Part shown: positions 26,953-35,067 of the stretch, one piece after another
Layout: each line of letters starts with the position of its first letter
Position numbering within the stretch: position 1 is the first letter of the stretch
From: Promicromonospora sp. MEB111
GTDB taxonomy: Bacteria > Actinomycetota > Actinomycetes > Actinomycetales > Cellulomonadaceae
Direction: 5' to 3'
NCBI RefSeq assembly: GCF_030209445.1
Contig: NZ_JARVSD010000001.1
Coordinates: forward strand, 1-64,000
Length of the DNA stretch: 64,000 bases
Program-made: the position numbers and the translations under genes
The notes under the pieces: generated by a model
The model's input: only the letters and a program-made list of their open reading frames with translations
Database searches by the model: none
What the model was told of the DNA's origin: nothing

Positions 26953-28479
26953 CTACAGGCCGACGAGCAGGAGCTCCTCCGGGGTCCGCGCCGCCGCGGC
27001 GACCCTGGTGTCGTCGACCGTGCGGACGACGTCGTCCCCGGTGCCCGCCTCGTCGGCGGGCTCGTCGGCCACCTCGCGGACGAACAGCGGGACCGGCTTG
27101 GCCGTGCGGGCGCTGAACTCGAGCCGGTCGGCCACCGCACGGGCGTGCTGCGCCATGTCGTGCGCGATGGTGACGCTCTGGCCGAGGTACGCGCTCGGGT
27201 CGATCAGGCGGCAGATCTCGTCGCGGTCGAAGTAGGCGCTGACGGTCGCGTTCCGCACCAGCAGGTCGAGGAACTGCACGTCGCCCACGGCCGACTCCTG
27301 GGCCACCTCGTAGACGACCTCGTGCGCCTTCTGCCGGCCGATGCGCTCGCCCAGCTCCATCATGAGCGACTCCGAGCCGATGAGGCCCTCGCTCAGCGCC
27401 AGGTTGGCGCGCATCCGCTGCTCGTCGAGCTCCAGGCCGTCGAGGATCACGTCCAGGCGGGTCAGGATGTCACCGGCCAGGACGGCGGCACGCGAGACCG
27501 TCGACTCCAGGAGGTCGGTCATGCCGCCGTTCGCCTCGTGGTCGTGCTGCATCGACTCGAGCGCGGGCGCCGCGAGGGCGCGCAGCTGGGCGCTCATCGA
27601 CAGGAGGTCGAGGGCGAGCTGCGGGTTGCGCTTGTGCGGCATGGTCGAGCTGCCGACGGTGCCCTCCGGGATGGGCTCGAACGCCTCGCCGAACTCCGGC
27701 TGCATCATCGAGTAGATGTCCTTGCCGATCTTGCCGGCCGTGCCGGCGACCTGGCCCAGGACGAGCACGAGCTCGACGATGCCGTCGTTGATCGCGCGCG
27801 ACGGCACGGGCATGGTGCCGAGCCCGAGGTGGTTGGCGACCCGGCGCTCGACCTCGCGGCCCGCGGGCCCGAACGACGCGAACGTGCCGACGGCGCCGCC
27901 CATGAGCACCCGGAAGAGCCGGTCCTCGAGGCGCTCGAGCCGGTCGGTGTGCGCCGTGAGCTCGTCGATCCAGACCGCGACCTTGAAGCCGAACGTCACG
28001 GGCACCGCGTGCTGGCTGTGCGTGCGGCCCGCCATCGGCACCGCCGCGGACGCGTCCGCCTGCTTGGACATGCCCCGCAGCACCTTGGCGAGCAGGTCCT
28101 TGACCGCCCGGTGCGCGTCGCGCAGCACGAGCACGTCCGCCGTCTGGGTGATGTTCTGCGTGGTGGCGCCCCAGTGCACCCAGCCGCCGTACTGGCGCCC
28201 GACCACGCGGGCGAACTCCTCGATGAGCGGCATCAGGGGGTGGCTGGCGGACGCCGTCTCGGCCGCCACGCGGTCGAGGTCCAGCTTCTCGATCTGCGCG
28301 GCCCGGGCGATCGTCTCGCCGGCCGGCTCCGGAATCAGGCCGATCTCAGCCTCTGCGAGCGCGAGCGCGGCCTCGACGTCGAGGCGCGCCTGGAATCGGT
28401 TCTCGACGCTGAAGAGGTGCGCGATCCCGGCGTCGGGAACGCGTCCGTCCGTGAAGTGTCGAATCGATTCGCCATTCAT
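26953..28479 (-). CDS. Adenylosuccinate lyase/PcaB-family fumarate lyase
   Basis: This 508-residue protein is a second member of the fumarase/aspartase superfamily in the window. The signature GSSTMPHKRNP is near residue 275, with GATTQNITQTAD (near 105) and MAGRTHSQHAVPVTFG (near 145) as the two other active-site regions. The latter block and the KRNP ending resemble 3-carboxymuconate cycloisomerase (PcaB) and related lyases more than PurB at 790-2286. An acidic tail of about 50 residues is added. Substrate is unknown; an elimination giving fumarate, or a cycloisomerisation, is expected. A probable promoter lies about 230 nt upstream, leaving a long leader. Confidence 0.82.
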   Translation of the reverse strand: MNGESIRHFTDGRVPDAGIAHLFSVENRFQARLDVEAALALAEAEIGLIPEPAGETIARAAQIEKLDLDRVAAETASASHPLMPLIEEFARVVGRQYGGWVHWGATTQNITQTADVLVLRDAHRAVKDLLAKVLRGMSKQADASAAVPMAGRTHSQHAVPVTFGFKVAVWIDELTAHTDRLERLEDRLFRVLMGGAVGTFASFGPAGREVERRVANHLGLGTMPVPSRAINDGIVELVLVLGQVAGTAGKIGKDIYSMMQPEFGEAFEPIPEGTVGSSTMPHKRNPQLALDLLSMSAQLRALAAPALESMQHDHEANGGMTDLLESTVSRAAVLAGDILTRLDVILDGLELDEQRMRANLALSEGLIGSESLMMELGERIGRQKAHEVVYEVAQESAVGDVQFLDLLVRNATVSAYFDRDEICRLIDPSAYLGQSVTIAHDMAQHARAVADRLEFSARTAKPVPLFVREVADEPADEAGTGDDVVRTVDDTRVAAAARTPEELLLVGL

Positions 28480-28703
28480 CCCTGGTAACCCCACTCAGTT
28501 CTTGTGTCGTACGTGACTGGACGTGCTCTGCTGGGCCCGTACCCCGTCTCGGGGTCAGGCCGCCGGCGAGTTCCCTGTTCCACGTCGTACCGGTCGCCGC
28601 AGGACCTAGCCTGCCCGCTCACCGTGCCGAACTCGCTGTGCTTCATGCGCCTGCATCGACTCGCCGTACCGCCTTGCTCTACCGAATTGTGGGAGAGGAT
28701 GCG
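28480..28703 (-). promoter_or_regulatory. Long untranslated leader of the fumarate-lyase gene
   Basis: No gene is supported here. If transcription starts near 28703, the mRNA leader is about 224 nt. It can form short hairpins (CCCCG-AGA-CGGGG near 28540-28556 and GCAGG...CCTGC near 28600-28617). No known riboswitch class is recognised. Confidence 0.3.
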
Positions 28704-28709
28704 CGCACC

Positions 28710-28739
28710 AGGCTAGCGGAAGTGTTTCCAGAATGTAAC
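28710..28739 (-). promoter_or_regulatory. Candidate promoter with embedded palindrome
   Basis: On the minus strand GTTACA (28739-28734) and TAGCCT (28715-28710) are 18 nt apart, a good actinobacterial pair. The spacer holds GGAAACACTTCC, a GGAA/TTCC palindrome resembling LacI-type half-sites. It would drive the fumarate-lyase gene. Confidence 0.4.
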
Positions 28740-28874
28740 GGGAGTGAGGTCCGTCACATGAATTTCCGGTGACATCTGGCCCCGGACCAGGCCTTCCGGG
28801 GAGCGTGGGTGAACTTTGGCGCGTCTCGCATCGCGGAACGGCGCCGACCGGACCTCGGCCGCCCGGGCAACGCA

Positions 28875-28921
28875 GAGGGCCCGGCCGCGTGCGCCACGAC
28901 GTGGCGTGCGGCCGGGCCCTC
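28875..28921 (-). terminator. Strong GC hairpin after the 46-residue gene
   Basis: GAGGGCCCGGCCGC (28875-28888) pairs with GCGGCCGGGCCCTC (28908-28921), with a further CGCCAC/GTGGCG pair inside. It lies 41 nt beyond the stop of the small gene and upstream of the fumarate-lyase promoter. Confidence 0.7.
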
Positions 28922-28961
28922 CGTCGCGGGCACCAGCTCTCGGCTCGAACGCTCCGCGCGG

Positions 28962-29102
28962 TCAGCCCGCGGCGGCGTCGTCGGCCGGCGTCTCGCGTTC
29001 GTCGTGTTGCGACCCGTACGTGTCGGTCACGCTCCGGTGCATGAGCGTGGTCCGGCGAGGGTTGGCGATGGAGTGGTACTGGGCGTCGTCGGCGTCCGTC
29101 AT
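28962..29102 (-). CDS. Small hydrophilic protein (46 aa)
   Basis: An open frame of 46 codons starts at ATG 29102, preceded by a very strong ribosome site GGAGGAGG 4 nt upstream, and is followed by a strong GC hairpin. The product is hydrophilic and charged (MTDADDAQYHSIANPRR at the start, an acidic Glu/Asp/Ala end), with no membrane segment. Isolated transcription unit signals at both ends make it a credible gene although no family is recognised. Confidence 0.65.
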   Translation of the reverse strand: MTDADDAQYHSIANPRRTTLMHRSVTDTYGSQHDERETPADDAAAG

Positions 29103-29233
29103 GGGTCCTCCTCCGGTGCAGGCTTACGGCTCCGCTGCACGTGGTTCACCCGCTGGTCTGCGGATCAACCATCCTCGTTGATACCGAGTCGCGCGTCGAC
29201 TGAAGAGGCTGTGACGTCGGCCTCACCGCGCCG

Positions 29234-30265
29234 TCAGATCCGCACCCGGTACGTCGTGGGGAAGATCTGGAACCGCCCCGCCACCAGGCCCCACAACCCG
29301 CGCGGCGCGAGGAGCACGACGGCCACCGCGACCCCGCCGAGCACCACGAGGTACCAGGTGCCGAGCGGCGCGAGGGCCTGCTGCAGCGCCCAGTAGAGGA
29401 CGGCCCCCACGAGCGGCCCCTCGATGGTCCCGATGCCACCGACCACGACGATGAAGATCATCGCGGCCGTCCAGTTCACGGAGTAGATCGACCCCGGGGT
29501 GACGCCCAGCGTGCTCAGCGCGATCAGCGCGCCCGCGAGCGCGGCGCCGGCCGATCCCGCGACGTAGACGATGCGGCGGCCCCGGTCCACGGCCACGCCC
29601 AGGCTGCTCGCCGCGACGCGGTCGTCGCGGATCGCCGTGAGCCCGAGTCCCACGCGGGACCGCATGAGCAGGTAGGTCCCGAGCACGACGGCGACCATGA
29701 GCGCCAGCGCGAACCAGTAGACGAAGGCCACGCGGTCGACCCGGTCGGTGCCCCGGAAGGCGCTCAGGGACAGCCCGCTGCCGCCGCCGAGGCCGCCGAT
29801 CTGCATCGTGACCAGGCGGAACACCTCGGCCACCACCCAGGTGCCGATCGCGAAGTACCCGCCGGCGAGGCGGAACACCAGGTAGCTCGTCGGCAGGGCG
29901 AGCACGGCGCCCACGAGGCCGGCCGCGAGGACGGCGGCCCACGGCGGGGCGCCGACCGCGTCGGCGAGCTGGATCAGGGCGTACCCGCCGACGCCGACGT
30001 ACGCCTGCTGGCCCACGCTCACCATGCCGCCGTACCCGGCGAGCAGGTTCCAGGTGGTACCGAGTATCACGAGCGCGAAGAGCATGACCAGGCTGGACAG
30101 CGCGCCGAGCGTCACGACGTACGGGACGACGGCGGCGAGGAGCACCACGACGAGCACGAGCACCCCGCCCCCGACGACGGACCCACGACCGCCCCGCGTC
30201 ACCGTCGGGGTCGCCGGAGGCGCAGCCGGGACGGCGGCGTCCGCGGTGGTGTTCGGTGCGCTCAT
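29234..30265 (-). CDS. livM: Branched-chain-type ABC transporter permease (LivM-like)
   Basis: This is the second membrane subunit of a HAAT-family importer, 343 residues with about nine helices. The family block GYGGMVSVGQQAYVGVGGYA is near residue 82, and the cytoplasmic coupling loop (AIRDDRVAASSLGV) is near 210. ATG 30265 overlaps the LivH stop by 4 nt (ATGA). A Pro/Ala-rich head of about 30 residues precedes the first helix. It is the last gene of the five-gene operon beside aromatic-degradation genes, so an aromatic acid is a possible substrate (inference). Confidence 0.88.
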   Translation of the reverse strand: MSAPNTTADAAVPAAPPATPTVTRGGRGSVVGGGVLVLVVVLLAAVVPYVVTLGALSSLVMLFALVILGTTWNLLAGYGGMVSVGQQAYVGVGGYALIQLADAVGAPPWAAVLAAGLVGAVLALPTSYLVFRLAGGYFAIGTWVVAEVFRLVTMQIGGLGGGSGLSLSAFRGTDRVDRVAFVYWFALALMVAVVLGTYLLMRSRVGLGLTAIRDDRVAASSLGVAVDRGRRIVYVAGSAGAALAGALIALSTLGVTPGSIYSVNWTAAMIFIVVVGGIGTIEGPLVGAVLYWALQQALAPLGTWYLVVLGGVAVAVVLLAPRGLWGLVAGRFQIFPTTYRVRI

Positions 30266-31167
30266 GCCGGCACGCTCCTCGGCAGCAGGCCGCCGGGCCG
30301 GACCACCAGCACGGCGAGGAAGACGAGGTGCCCGGCGAGCACCCCGGACTGCGGGTCGATCTGCGCGCCGATCGTCTGGGCCAGGCCCAGCACGATGCCG
30401 CCCAGGAGCGTGCCCCACAGCGACCCGAGCCCGCCGATGATCACGGCCTCGAACGCGAACAGCAGCACGAGGTCGCCGTAGCCCGGCGAGAACTGCGTGC
30501 TCATGCCGACGAACACGCCCGCGAGCGCCAGCGTGGCGAACGCCAGGGCGGTCGCCACGGCGTACGTGTGCCTCGGGTCGACGCCGTACATCGCGGCGGC
30601 GCCGGCGTCGTCGGCGACGGCACGCATGGCGCGCCCCGTGGCCGTGCGGGCCAGGAAGACCTGGACCGCCGCGATGACCGCGGCGGCCACGACCAGCGTG
30701 ATCAGGGGCAGCAGCCCCACCGAGAGCGGGCCGAGCGGCACGCCCGCCGAGGCGAGGTCACCCGTGGGGATCTTGCGGGTGTCCGCGCTGAACACCTCCT
30801 GGAGCAGGCTGGTCAGGGCGACGGCGACGCCGAACGACACCAGCAGCGGCGCGAGCTCGCCCGCACCCCGCGAGCCCTGGCGGGCGGAGTCCGACCCCCG
30901 CACCTGCGCGAGGGCCGGGTTGAACAGGCCGCGCTGCACCGCGTACCCGAGCACCGCGAACACCGGCACCACCACGACGACCGCGAGCCACAGGGGCAGG
31001 CCCTGCTGCACCAGCACGAGCGACAGGTAGGCGGCGAGCACCGCGAGCACGCCGTGCGCCAGGTTGACGATGCGCATCACGCCGAAGATCAGCGACAGGC
31101 CGCAGGCCAGCAGGGAGTACTGCCCGCCGAGCAGCACACCCTGCACGCCGGCGTTGAGCCAGTCCAT
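30262..31167 (-). CDS. livH: Branched-chain-type ABC transporter permease (LivH-like)
   Basis: The 301-residue permease starts with the typical GVQGVLLGGQYSLLACGL and FGVMRIVNLAHG blocks (residues 7-40). A hydrophilic insertion with RGSDSARQGSRGAGEL near residue 90 lies between helices. The coupling loop AVADDAGAAAMYGVD is near 185, and the C-terminal GGLGSLWGTLLGG is typical. The start overlaps the LivF stop by one base (TGATG), and its own stop overlaps the LivM start, showing tight coupling. Confidence 0.88.
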   Translation of the reverse strand: MDWLNAGVQGVLLGGQYSLLACGLSLIFGVMRIVNLAHGVLAVLAAYLSLVLVQQGLPLWLAVVVVVPVFAVLGYAVQRGLFNPALAQVRGSDSARQGSRGAGELAPLLVSFGVAVALTSLLQEVFSADTRKIPTGDLASAGVPLGPLSVGLLPLITLVVAAAVIAAVQVFLARTATGRAMRAVADDAGAAAMYGVDPRHTYAVATALAFATLALAGVFVGMSTQFSPGYGDLVLLFAFEAVIIGGLGSLWGTLLGGIVLGLAQTIGAQIDPQSGVLAGHLVFLAVLVVRPGGLLPRSVPA

Positions 31168-31910
31168 CAGGCCTCCGTGGGTCTCGGGGCGGGGGCGGGG
31201 GTCGGGGCGGCGGCGATGCCGAAGTAGGCGTCCGCCACGGCCTCGCGGTCCAGCCCCGCGGCCGGGGCCTCCAGCACGGTGCGCCCGCCCAGGAGGCACT
31301 GGACGCGGTCGGCCACGCGCAGCGCCTGGTCCAGGTCCTGCTCGACGACGAGCGCGGTGGTGCCCTCCGCGGTGATGCGGCGGACGGCGTCGTAGATCTG
31401 GGTGACGACGGAGGGCGCGAGCCCGAGCGACACCTCGTCCAGCAGCAGCACGCGCGGGTTGGTCAGGAGGGCCCGGCCGATCGCCACCGCCTGCTGCTGC
31501 CCGCCCGACAGCACGCCGCCGCGTCGGTCCCGGATCTCGGCGACGTGCGGGAACACGTCGTAGACAGCACGCAGGTCCCACGGCCCGAACCGCCTCGGGT
31601 AGCGGCCCATGAGCAGGTTCTCCTCGACGGTGAGCGACGGGAACAGGCGCCGCCCCTCCGGCACGAGCGCGATGCCGCGCCGCACCCGCCGGTGCGCGGG
31701 CACCCGGGTGACCGGGTCGCCGTCGAGCAGCACGGTGCCTGCCGTGGGCAGGTGGGTGCCCGCGAGCGCCGCGAGCAGCGTGGACTTGCCGGCGCCGTTG
31801 GCGCCGAGCACCGCGAGGGTCTCGCCCTCGGCGAGGGTCAGCCCGACGCCGTCGACGGCGAGCAGGTCGCCGTACCGGACCTCCAGGCCGGCCACCTCCA
31901 GGACGCTCAT
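31167..31910 (-). CDS. livF: Branched-chain-type ABC transporter ATPase (LivF-like)
   Basis: The 247-residue ATPase has Walker A GANGAGKST near residue 35, signature LSGGQQQ near 138, Walker B VLLLDE near 160 and the H-loop replaced by Gln in VVEQDLDQ, as usual for LivF. A Pro/Ala tail of 15 residues is added. It overlaps LivG by 4 nt and LivH by one base. Confidence 0.92.
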   Translation of the reverse strand: MSVLEVAGLEVRYGDLLAVDGVGLTLAEGETLAVLGANGAGKSTLLAALAGTHLPTAGTVLLDGDPVTRVPAHRRVRRGIALVPEGRRLFPSLTVEENLLMGRYPRRFGPWDLRAVYDVFPHVAEIRDRRGGVLSGGQQQAVAIGRALLTNPRVLLLDEVSLGLAPSVVTQIYDAVRRITAEGTTALVVEQDLDQALRVADRVQCLLGGRTVLEAPAAGLDREAVADAYFGIAAAPTPAPAPRPTEA

Positions 31911-32713
31911 GCCGGCTCCCCCGGGACGGAGTCAGGCACTGAGTCGACGGTGGAGCCCAGGTACACCTCGACCACCTGCGGGCTGCGGATCACCTCGTGC
32001 GGGTCGCCCTGCGCGATCACCTCGCCGGCGGCGAGGCACAACAGCCGGTCCACGACGTCGAGCAGCGCGTGCAGCACGTGCTCGATCCAGACCACTGCCA
32101 CACCGTCGTCCCGCAGGCGGCGGACCAGGCCCACGACCTGCGGCAGCTCGCGGTCCGTGAGGCCGCCCGCGATCTCGTCGAGCAGGAGCAGGCGTGGCCC
32201 GGTCGCGAGGGCCCGCGCGACCTCCAGCCGCTTGCGGTCCAGCAGGCGCAGGCTGCCCGACGGCGTGTTGGCCGCCCCGGTCAGGTCCGTCACCGCGAGC
32301 GCGTGCCAGGCCCGGTCCCGGGCGTCGCCGGCGGGGCCCGCGCCGTCGGCGCGACCGCCGGGTGCGCCACCGCCGCCGGGCCGCCTCCCGGCGAACGAGG
32401 CCCCGACCAGCACGTTCTCGAACACGGTGAGTCGGCCGAAGGGGCGCGGCACCTGGTACGAGCGCGCGACGCCCCGGTCGGCGCGGGCGGCCGCGCCGAG
32501 CCGGGTGACGTCCTGCCCGTCCAGCGTCACGGTCCCGGCGTCGGCCCGCAGGGTGCCCGCGACGACGTCGAGCAGCGTGGTCTTGCCCGCGCCGTTCGGG
32601 CCGACGAGGCCCAGGGCCTCGCCGGCGGACAGCTCGAACGAGACGTCGCGGGCCGTGACCACCCGGCCGAAGCGCTTGGCGACGCCGGTCACCCGCAGCA
32701 GGGGTTCCGTCAC
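31907..32713 (-). CDS. livG: Branched-chain-type ABC transporter ATPase (LivG-like)
   Basis: The 268-residue ATPase has Walker A GPNGAGKTT near residue 36 and Walker B LLLLDE near 180, followed by IAGGLTDRE. The signature region reads SLRLLDRKRLEVARAL instead of LSGGQ; this LDRKRLE form is known in a LivG subgroup, so it is not necessarily damaged. A Gly-rich insertion lies near residue 100. GTG 32713 overlaps the stop of the binding-protein gene by 4 nt. Confidence 0.9.
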   Translation of the reverse strand: MTEPLLRVTGVAKRFGRVVTARDVSFELSAGEALGLVGPNGAGKTTLLDVVAGTLRADAGTVTLDGQDVTRLGAAARADRGVARSYQVPRPFGRLTVFENVLVGASFAGRRPGGGGAPGGRADGAGPAGDARDRAWHALAVTDLTGAANTPSGSLRLLDRKRLEVARALATGPRLLLLDEIAGGLTDRELPQVVGLVRRLRDDGVAVVWIEHVLHALLDVVDRLLCLAAGEVIAQGDPHEVIRSPQVVEVYLGSTVDSVPDSVPGEPA

Positions 32714-34017
32714 CGGAGCGGCTCGACCTCGCCGCCCGTCGGGATCTCCGGGGCCAGCGTGTTGGAGACCACCACGAGCTCGTAGGGGTTCTGGCCCTCG
32801 TCCGCGCCGTCGTCCAGGCGCCACTGGCCGCCGACCAGCGGGGTCTTGGCCACGTAGGGCGGCACGCTGTCGTCGACGCCCCAGGCGATGTCGCCCACCA
32901 CGGTGGAGACCTCCAGCGTGGACAGGGCCTCGGTGATCGCGTCCGGCTCGGTGGAGCCGGCCTCCTGGACGGCCGCGACCGTGATCTCGAACAGGGCCTC
33001 GGCGAAGCCGAGGGGCTGCGTCCACTGCTTGCCCGTGTCCGTCTCGTACTGGTCGGCGAGCTCCTGCGCGGTCTGCCCGGTCAGCGACGAGGTGAACGGC
33101 GCCGTGGGGTGCCACCACACCTCGGAGGTGAGGCCGTCGCCCGCGTTGCCCAGCGCCTCGACCGACGACGGGAACAGCAGGGCCTTGCCGATCGTCGCGA
33201 CCTTGGGCCGGTAGCCCTGCTGGCCGGCCTGCTGCCAGAACGTGGTGAAGTCCGGCGGGATCGGCACGCCGACCAGGATGTCGTGGCCCTCGAACGCGGA
33301 GAGCTGCGCGGAGAAGTCCTGGGTGCCGTTCGGGTAGAGGCCCGGGTCGTCGATCGTGACGCCGGTGTCCTTCGTGAGGGCCGGGAAGTTGGCACTCCAC
33401 GCCTGCCCGTCCGGGTCGTTCGGGAACAGGCCGGCCGCCTTCTGGTTGGTGTCCACCTGGCTCCAGATGTCCGCGTACACCGCGGAGACGTCCTCCAGGC
33501 CCCAGAACGCGTGGTAGCTGTACTTCAGGTCGGCGGGCTCGTCGCCCTCCCTGATCGCGAACGGCTGCCAGGGCGCGACCGTCGAGATGCACGGGACCGA
33601 GTTGGCCTCGCACTGCTCCGAGACAGGGTTGGTGATGTCCGGCGTGGACGACGTGAGCACCAGGTCCACGCCGTCGCTGTTGATCAGCTCGGCCGCCACC
33701 TCGCCCGCGCGGGCGGAGTCCGACTGCGAGTCCTTCACGATGATCTCGACGGTCTGCTCGGCGCCGTCGACGGTCACCGGGTTGTCCGCGAACCACTTCT
33801 CCATGGACTCGATCACGTAGGTGTTGGCCTCACCGAACGGCGCCGACGAGCCCGTCTCGGTCGAGACGAAGCCGATCTTCAGGACGTCGTCGTCCCCGCC
33901 ACCCCCGACCGTGCCGCCGCCCACGTCGCCGCAGCCCGCCAGGGCGCCCGCCAGGGCTGCCGTCGACGCGCAGACCACCAGCGCCCGCGCGTTCAGGGAC
34001 CGTCCGTTGCCAACCAT
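32710..34017 (-). CDS. Branched-chain-type ABC transporter substrate-binding lipoprotein
   Basis: This 435-residue protein has a lipoprotein signal ending LAGCG (Cys29), a Gly/Asp linker, and a Peripla_BP_6-type two-lobe domain opening with KIGFVSTETGSSAPFG. It leads the operon binding protein-LivG-LivF-LivH-LivM, all overlapping. GGAG 8 nt upstream supports ATG 34017. The family binds amino acids, amides or aromatic acids; because the upstream genes degrade hydroxylated aromatics, an aromatic ligand is suggested but not shown. A palindromic repeat separates it from the dioxygenase gene. Confidence 0.88.
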   Translation of the reverse strand: MVGNGRSLNARALVVCASTAALAGALAGCGDVGGGTVGGGGDDDVLKIGFVSTETGSSAPFGEANTYVIESMEKWFADNPVTVDGAEQTVEIIVKDSQSDSARAGEVAAELINSDGVDLVLTSSTPDITNPVSEQCEANSVPCISTVAPWQPFAIREGDEPADLKYSYHAFWGLEDVSAVYADIWSQVDTNQKAAGLFPNDPDGQAWSANFPALTKDTGVTIDDPGLYPNGTQDFSAQLSAFEGHDILVGVPIPPDFTTFWQQAGQQGYRPKVATIGKALLFPSSVEALGNAGDGLTSEVWWHPTAPFTSSLTGQTAQELADQYETDTGKQWTQPLGFAEALFEITVAAVQEAGSTEPDAITEALSTLEVSTVVGDIAWGVDDSVPPYVAKTPLVGGQWRLDDGADEGQNPYELVVVSNTLAPEIPTGGEVEPLR

Positions 34018-34051
34018 CGTCGTACTCCAAGTCTGTCGTCGAGCCTCTGGC

Positions 34052-34093
34052 TGTCAGACCCACAGGTCACCGGGGTGACCTGTGGGTCTGACA
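34052..34093. repeat. Palindromic repeat copy 3 (20-bp arms)
   Basis: Arms 34052-34071 and 34074-34093 are exact complements around GG. It follows the four-copy plan with CCA/TGG as the variable triplet. It lies 71 nt beyond the dioxygenase stop and 34 nt upstream of the transporter operon, so it probably separates the two transcripts. Confidence 0.75.
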
Positions 34094-34164
34094 CGGGGAG
34101 TGCGGCTTGCCGGTAGTGCTTGGTGCAGGTTCGGGTGGTGCTGGTGGTTCGGTGTTCGGGTGGG

Positions 34165-35067
34165 TCAGTCGGCCGGGGCGAGGACGACGTCGAAGCGGGT
34201 GCGAGCCCAGGTGCCCTCGACCGCCCGGCCGTCGGGCGTCGGCGTGCCCGCGGGCAGCTCCTCGAAGTCCATGACGAGCGAGTCCTTGACGCCGAACACC
34301 GAGTCCGACGCGAGCAGCTCGTCGCCGCGCACGAAGATGTGCGTCACGAGCGTGCGCAGCCCGGGCGCCGTCACCATGAAGTGCAGGTGCGCGGCGCGCA
34401 TCGGCGAGCGCCCCGACGCCGCGAGCAGCGCGCCGACCGGTCCGTCGTGCGGGATCGGGTACGGCGTGGGCGTGACGCCCCAGAACCGGTACCCGCCGTC
34501 GTCGGCGGAGAAGAGGTGCGCGCGGCCGGAGGTGCGCTCGTCGCCGTACTGGACGTCGTAGAAGCCGTCCTCGTCCGCCTCCCACACCTCGATCCGCGCG
34601 CCCGGGACCGGCTTGCCGGACGTGTCGGTGACCGTGCCCTCCACCCAGCAGGGCTGCCCGGTCGCGCCGCCCGCGATGTCGCCGCCGTCCTCGATGCGCG
34701 GCGCGTCGTCCACGAAGAACGGGCCGAAGACCGTGGCCTCCGTCGCGTTCTCGTACGCCGCGTTGTTGATGGCGATGGTCTGCATGGAGGCGCCCAGCAC
34801 GTCGGACAGCAGGATGAACTCCTGCCGCTTGTCGTCCGTGATGTGCCCGGCGGCGGTGAGGAACTCGATGCCCCGGTTCCACTCGTCCTCGGTGAGCCGC
34901 ACCTCGCGCAGGAACGCGTGCAGGTGCCGGGTCAGGGACTGCATGACGGTCGCGAGCCGTGCGTCGCCGGCGCCCGCGAAGGACGCCGCCACCCGGTCGG
35001 TGAGCTCCTGCTCGCGGGCGGCCTGCTCGGCCCCGGCGCGCTCGGCGGAACCGCCTGGCTCAGCCAT
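34165..35067 (-). CDS. Intradiol ring-cleavage dioxygenase (hydroxyquinol 1,2-dioxygenase-like)
   Basis: The non-haem Fe(III) enzyme cleaves an aromatic diol between its hydroxyls; the hydroxyquinol branch yields maleylacetate. The N-terminal helical domain (about residues 25-105) contains the conserved [20 protein letters not shown], and the catalytic part has tyrosine ligands in DGFYDVQY and GYRFWGV and the histidine pair in RAAHLHFMV. The form matches hydroxyquinol rather than catechol enzymes by its [10 protein letters not shown] block. ATG 35067 overlaps the monooxygenase stop by 8 nt. Maleylacetate reductase, the usual next step, is not in the window. Confidence 0.88.
   Translation of the reverse strand: MAEPGGSAERAGAEQAAREQELTDRVAASFAGAGDARLATVMQSLTRHLHAFLREVRLTEDEWNRGIEFLTAAGHITDDKRQEFILLSDVLGASMQTIAINNAAYENATEATVFGPFFVDDAPRIEDGGDIAGGATGQPCWVEGTVTDTSGKPVPGARIEVWEADEDGFYDVQYGDERTSGRAHLFSADDGGYRFWGVTPTPYPIPHDGPVGALLAASGRSPMRAAHLHFMVTAPGLRTLVTHIFVRGDELLASDSVFGVKDSLVMDFEELPAGTPTPDGRAVEGTWARTRFDVVLAPAD

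Noticed and set aside
31907-32713. LivG as an inactive ATPase because LSGGQ is missing
   Set aside because: Walker A and B are intact, and the LDRKRLE form of the signature is a known variant of this subgroup.
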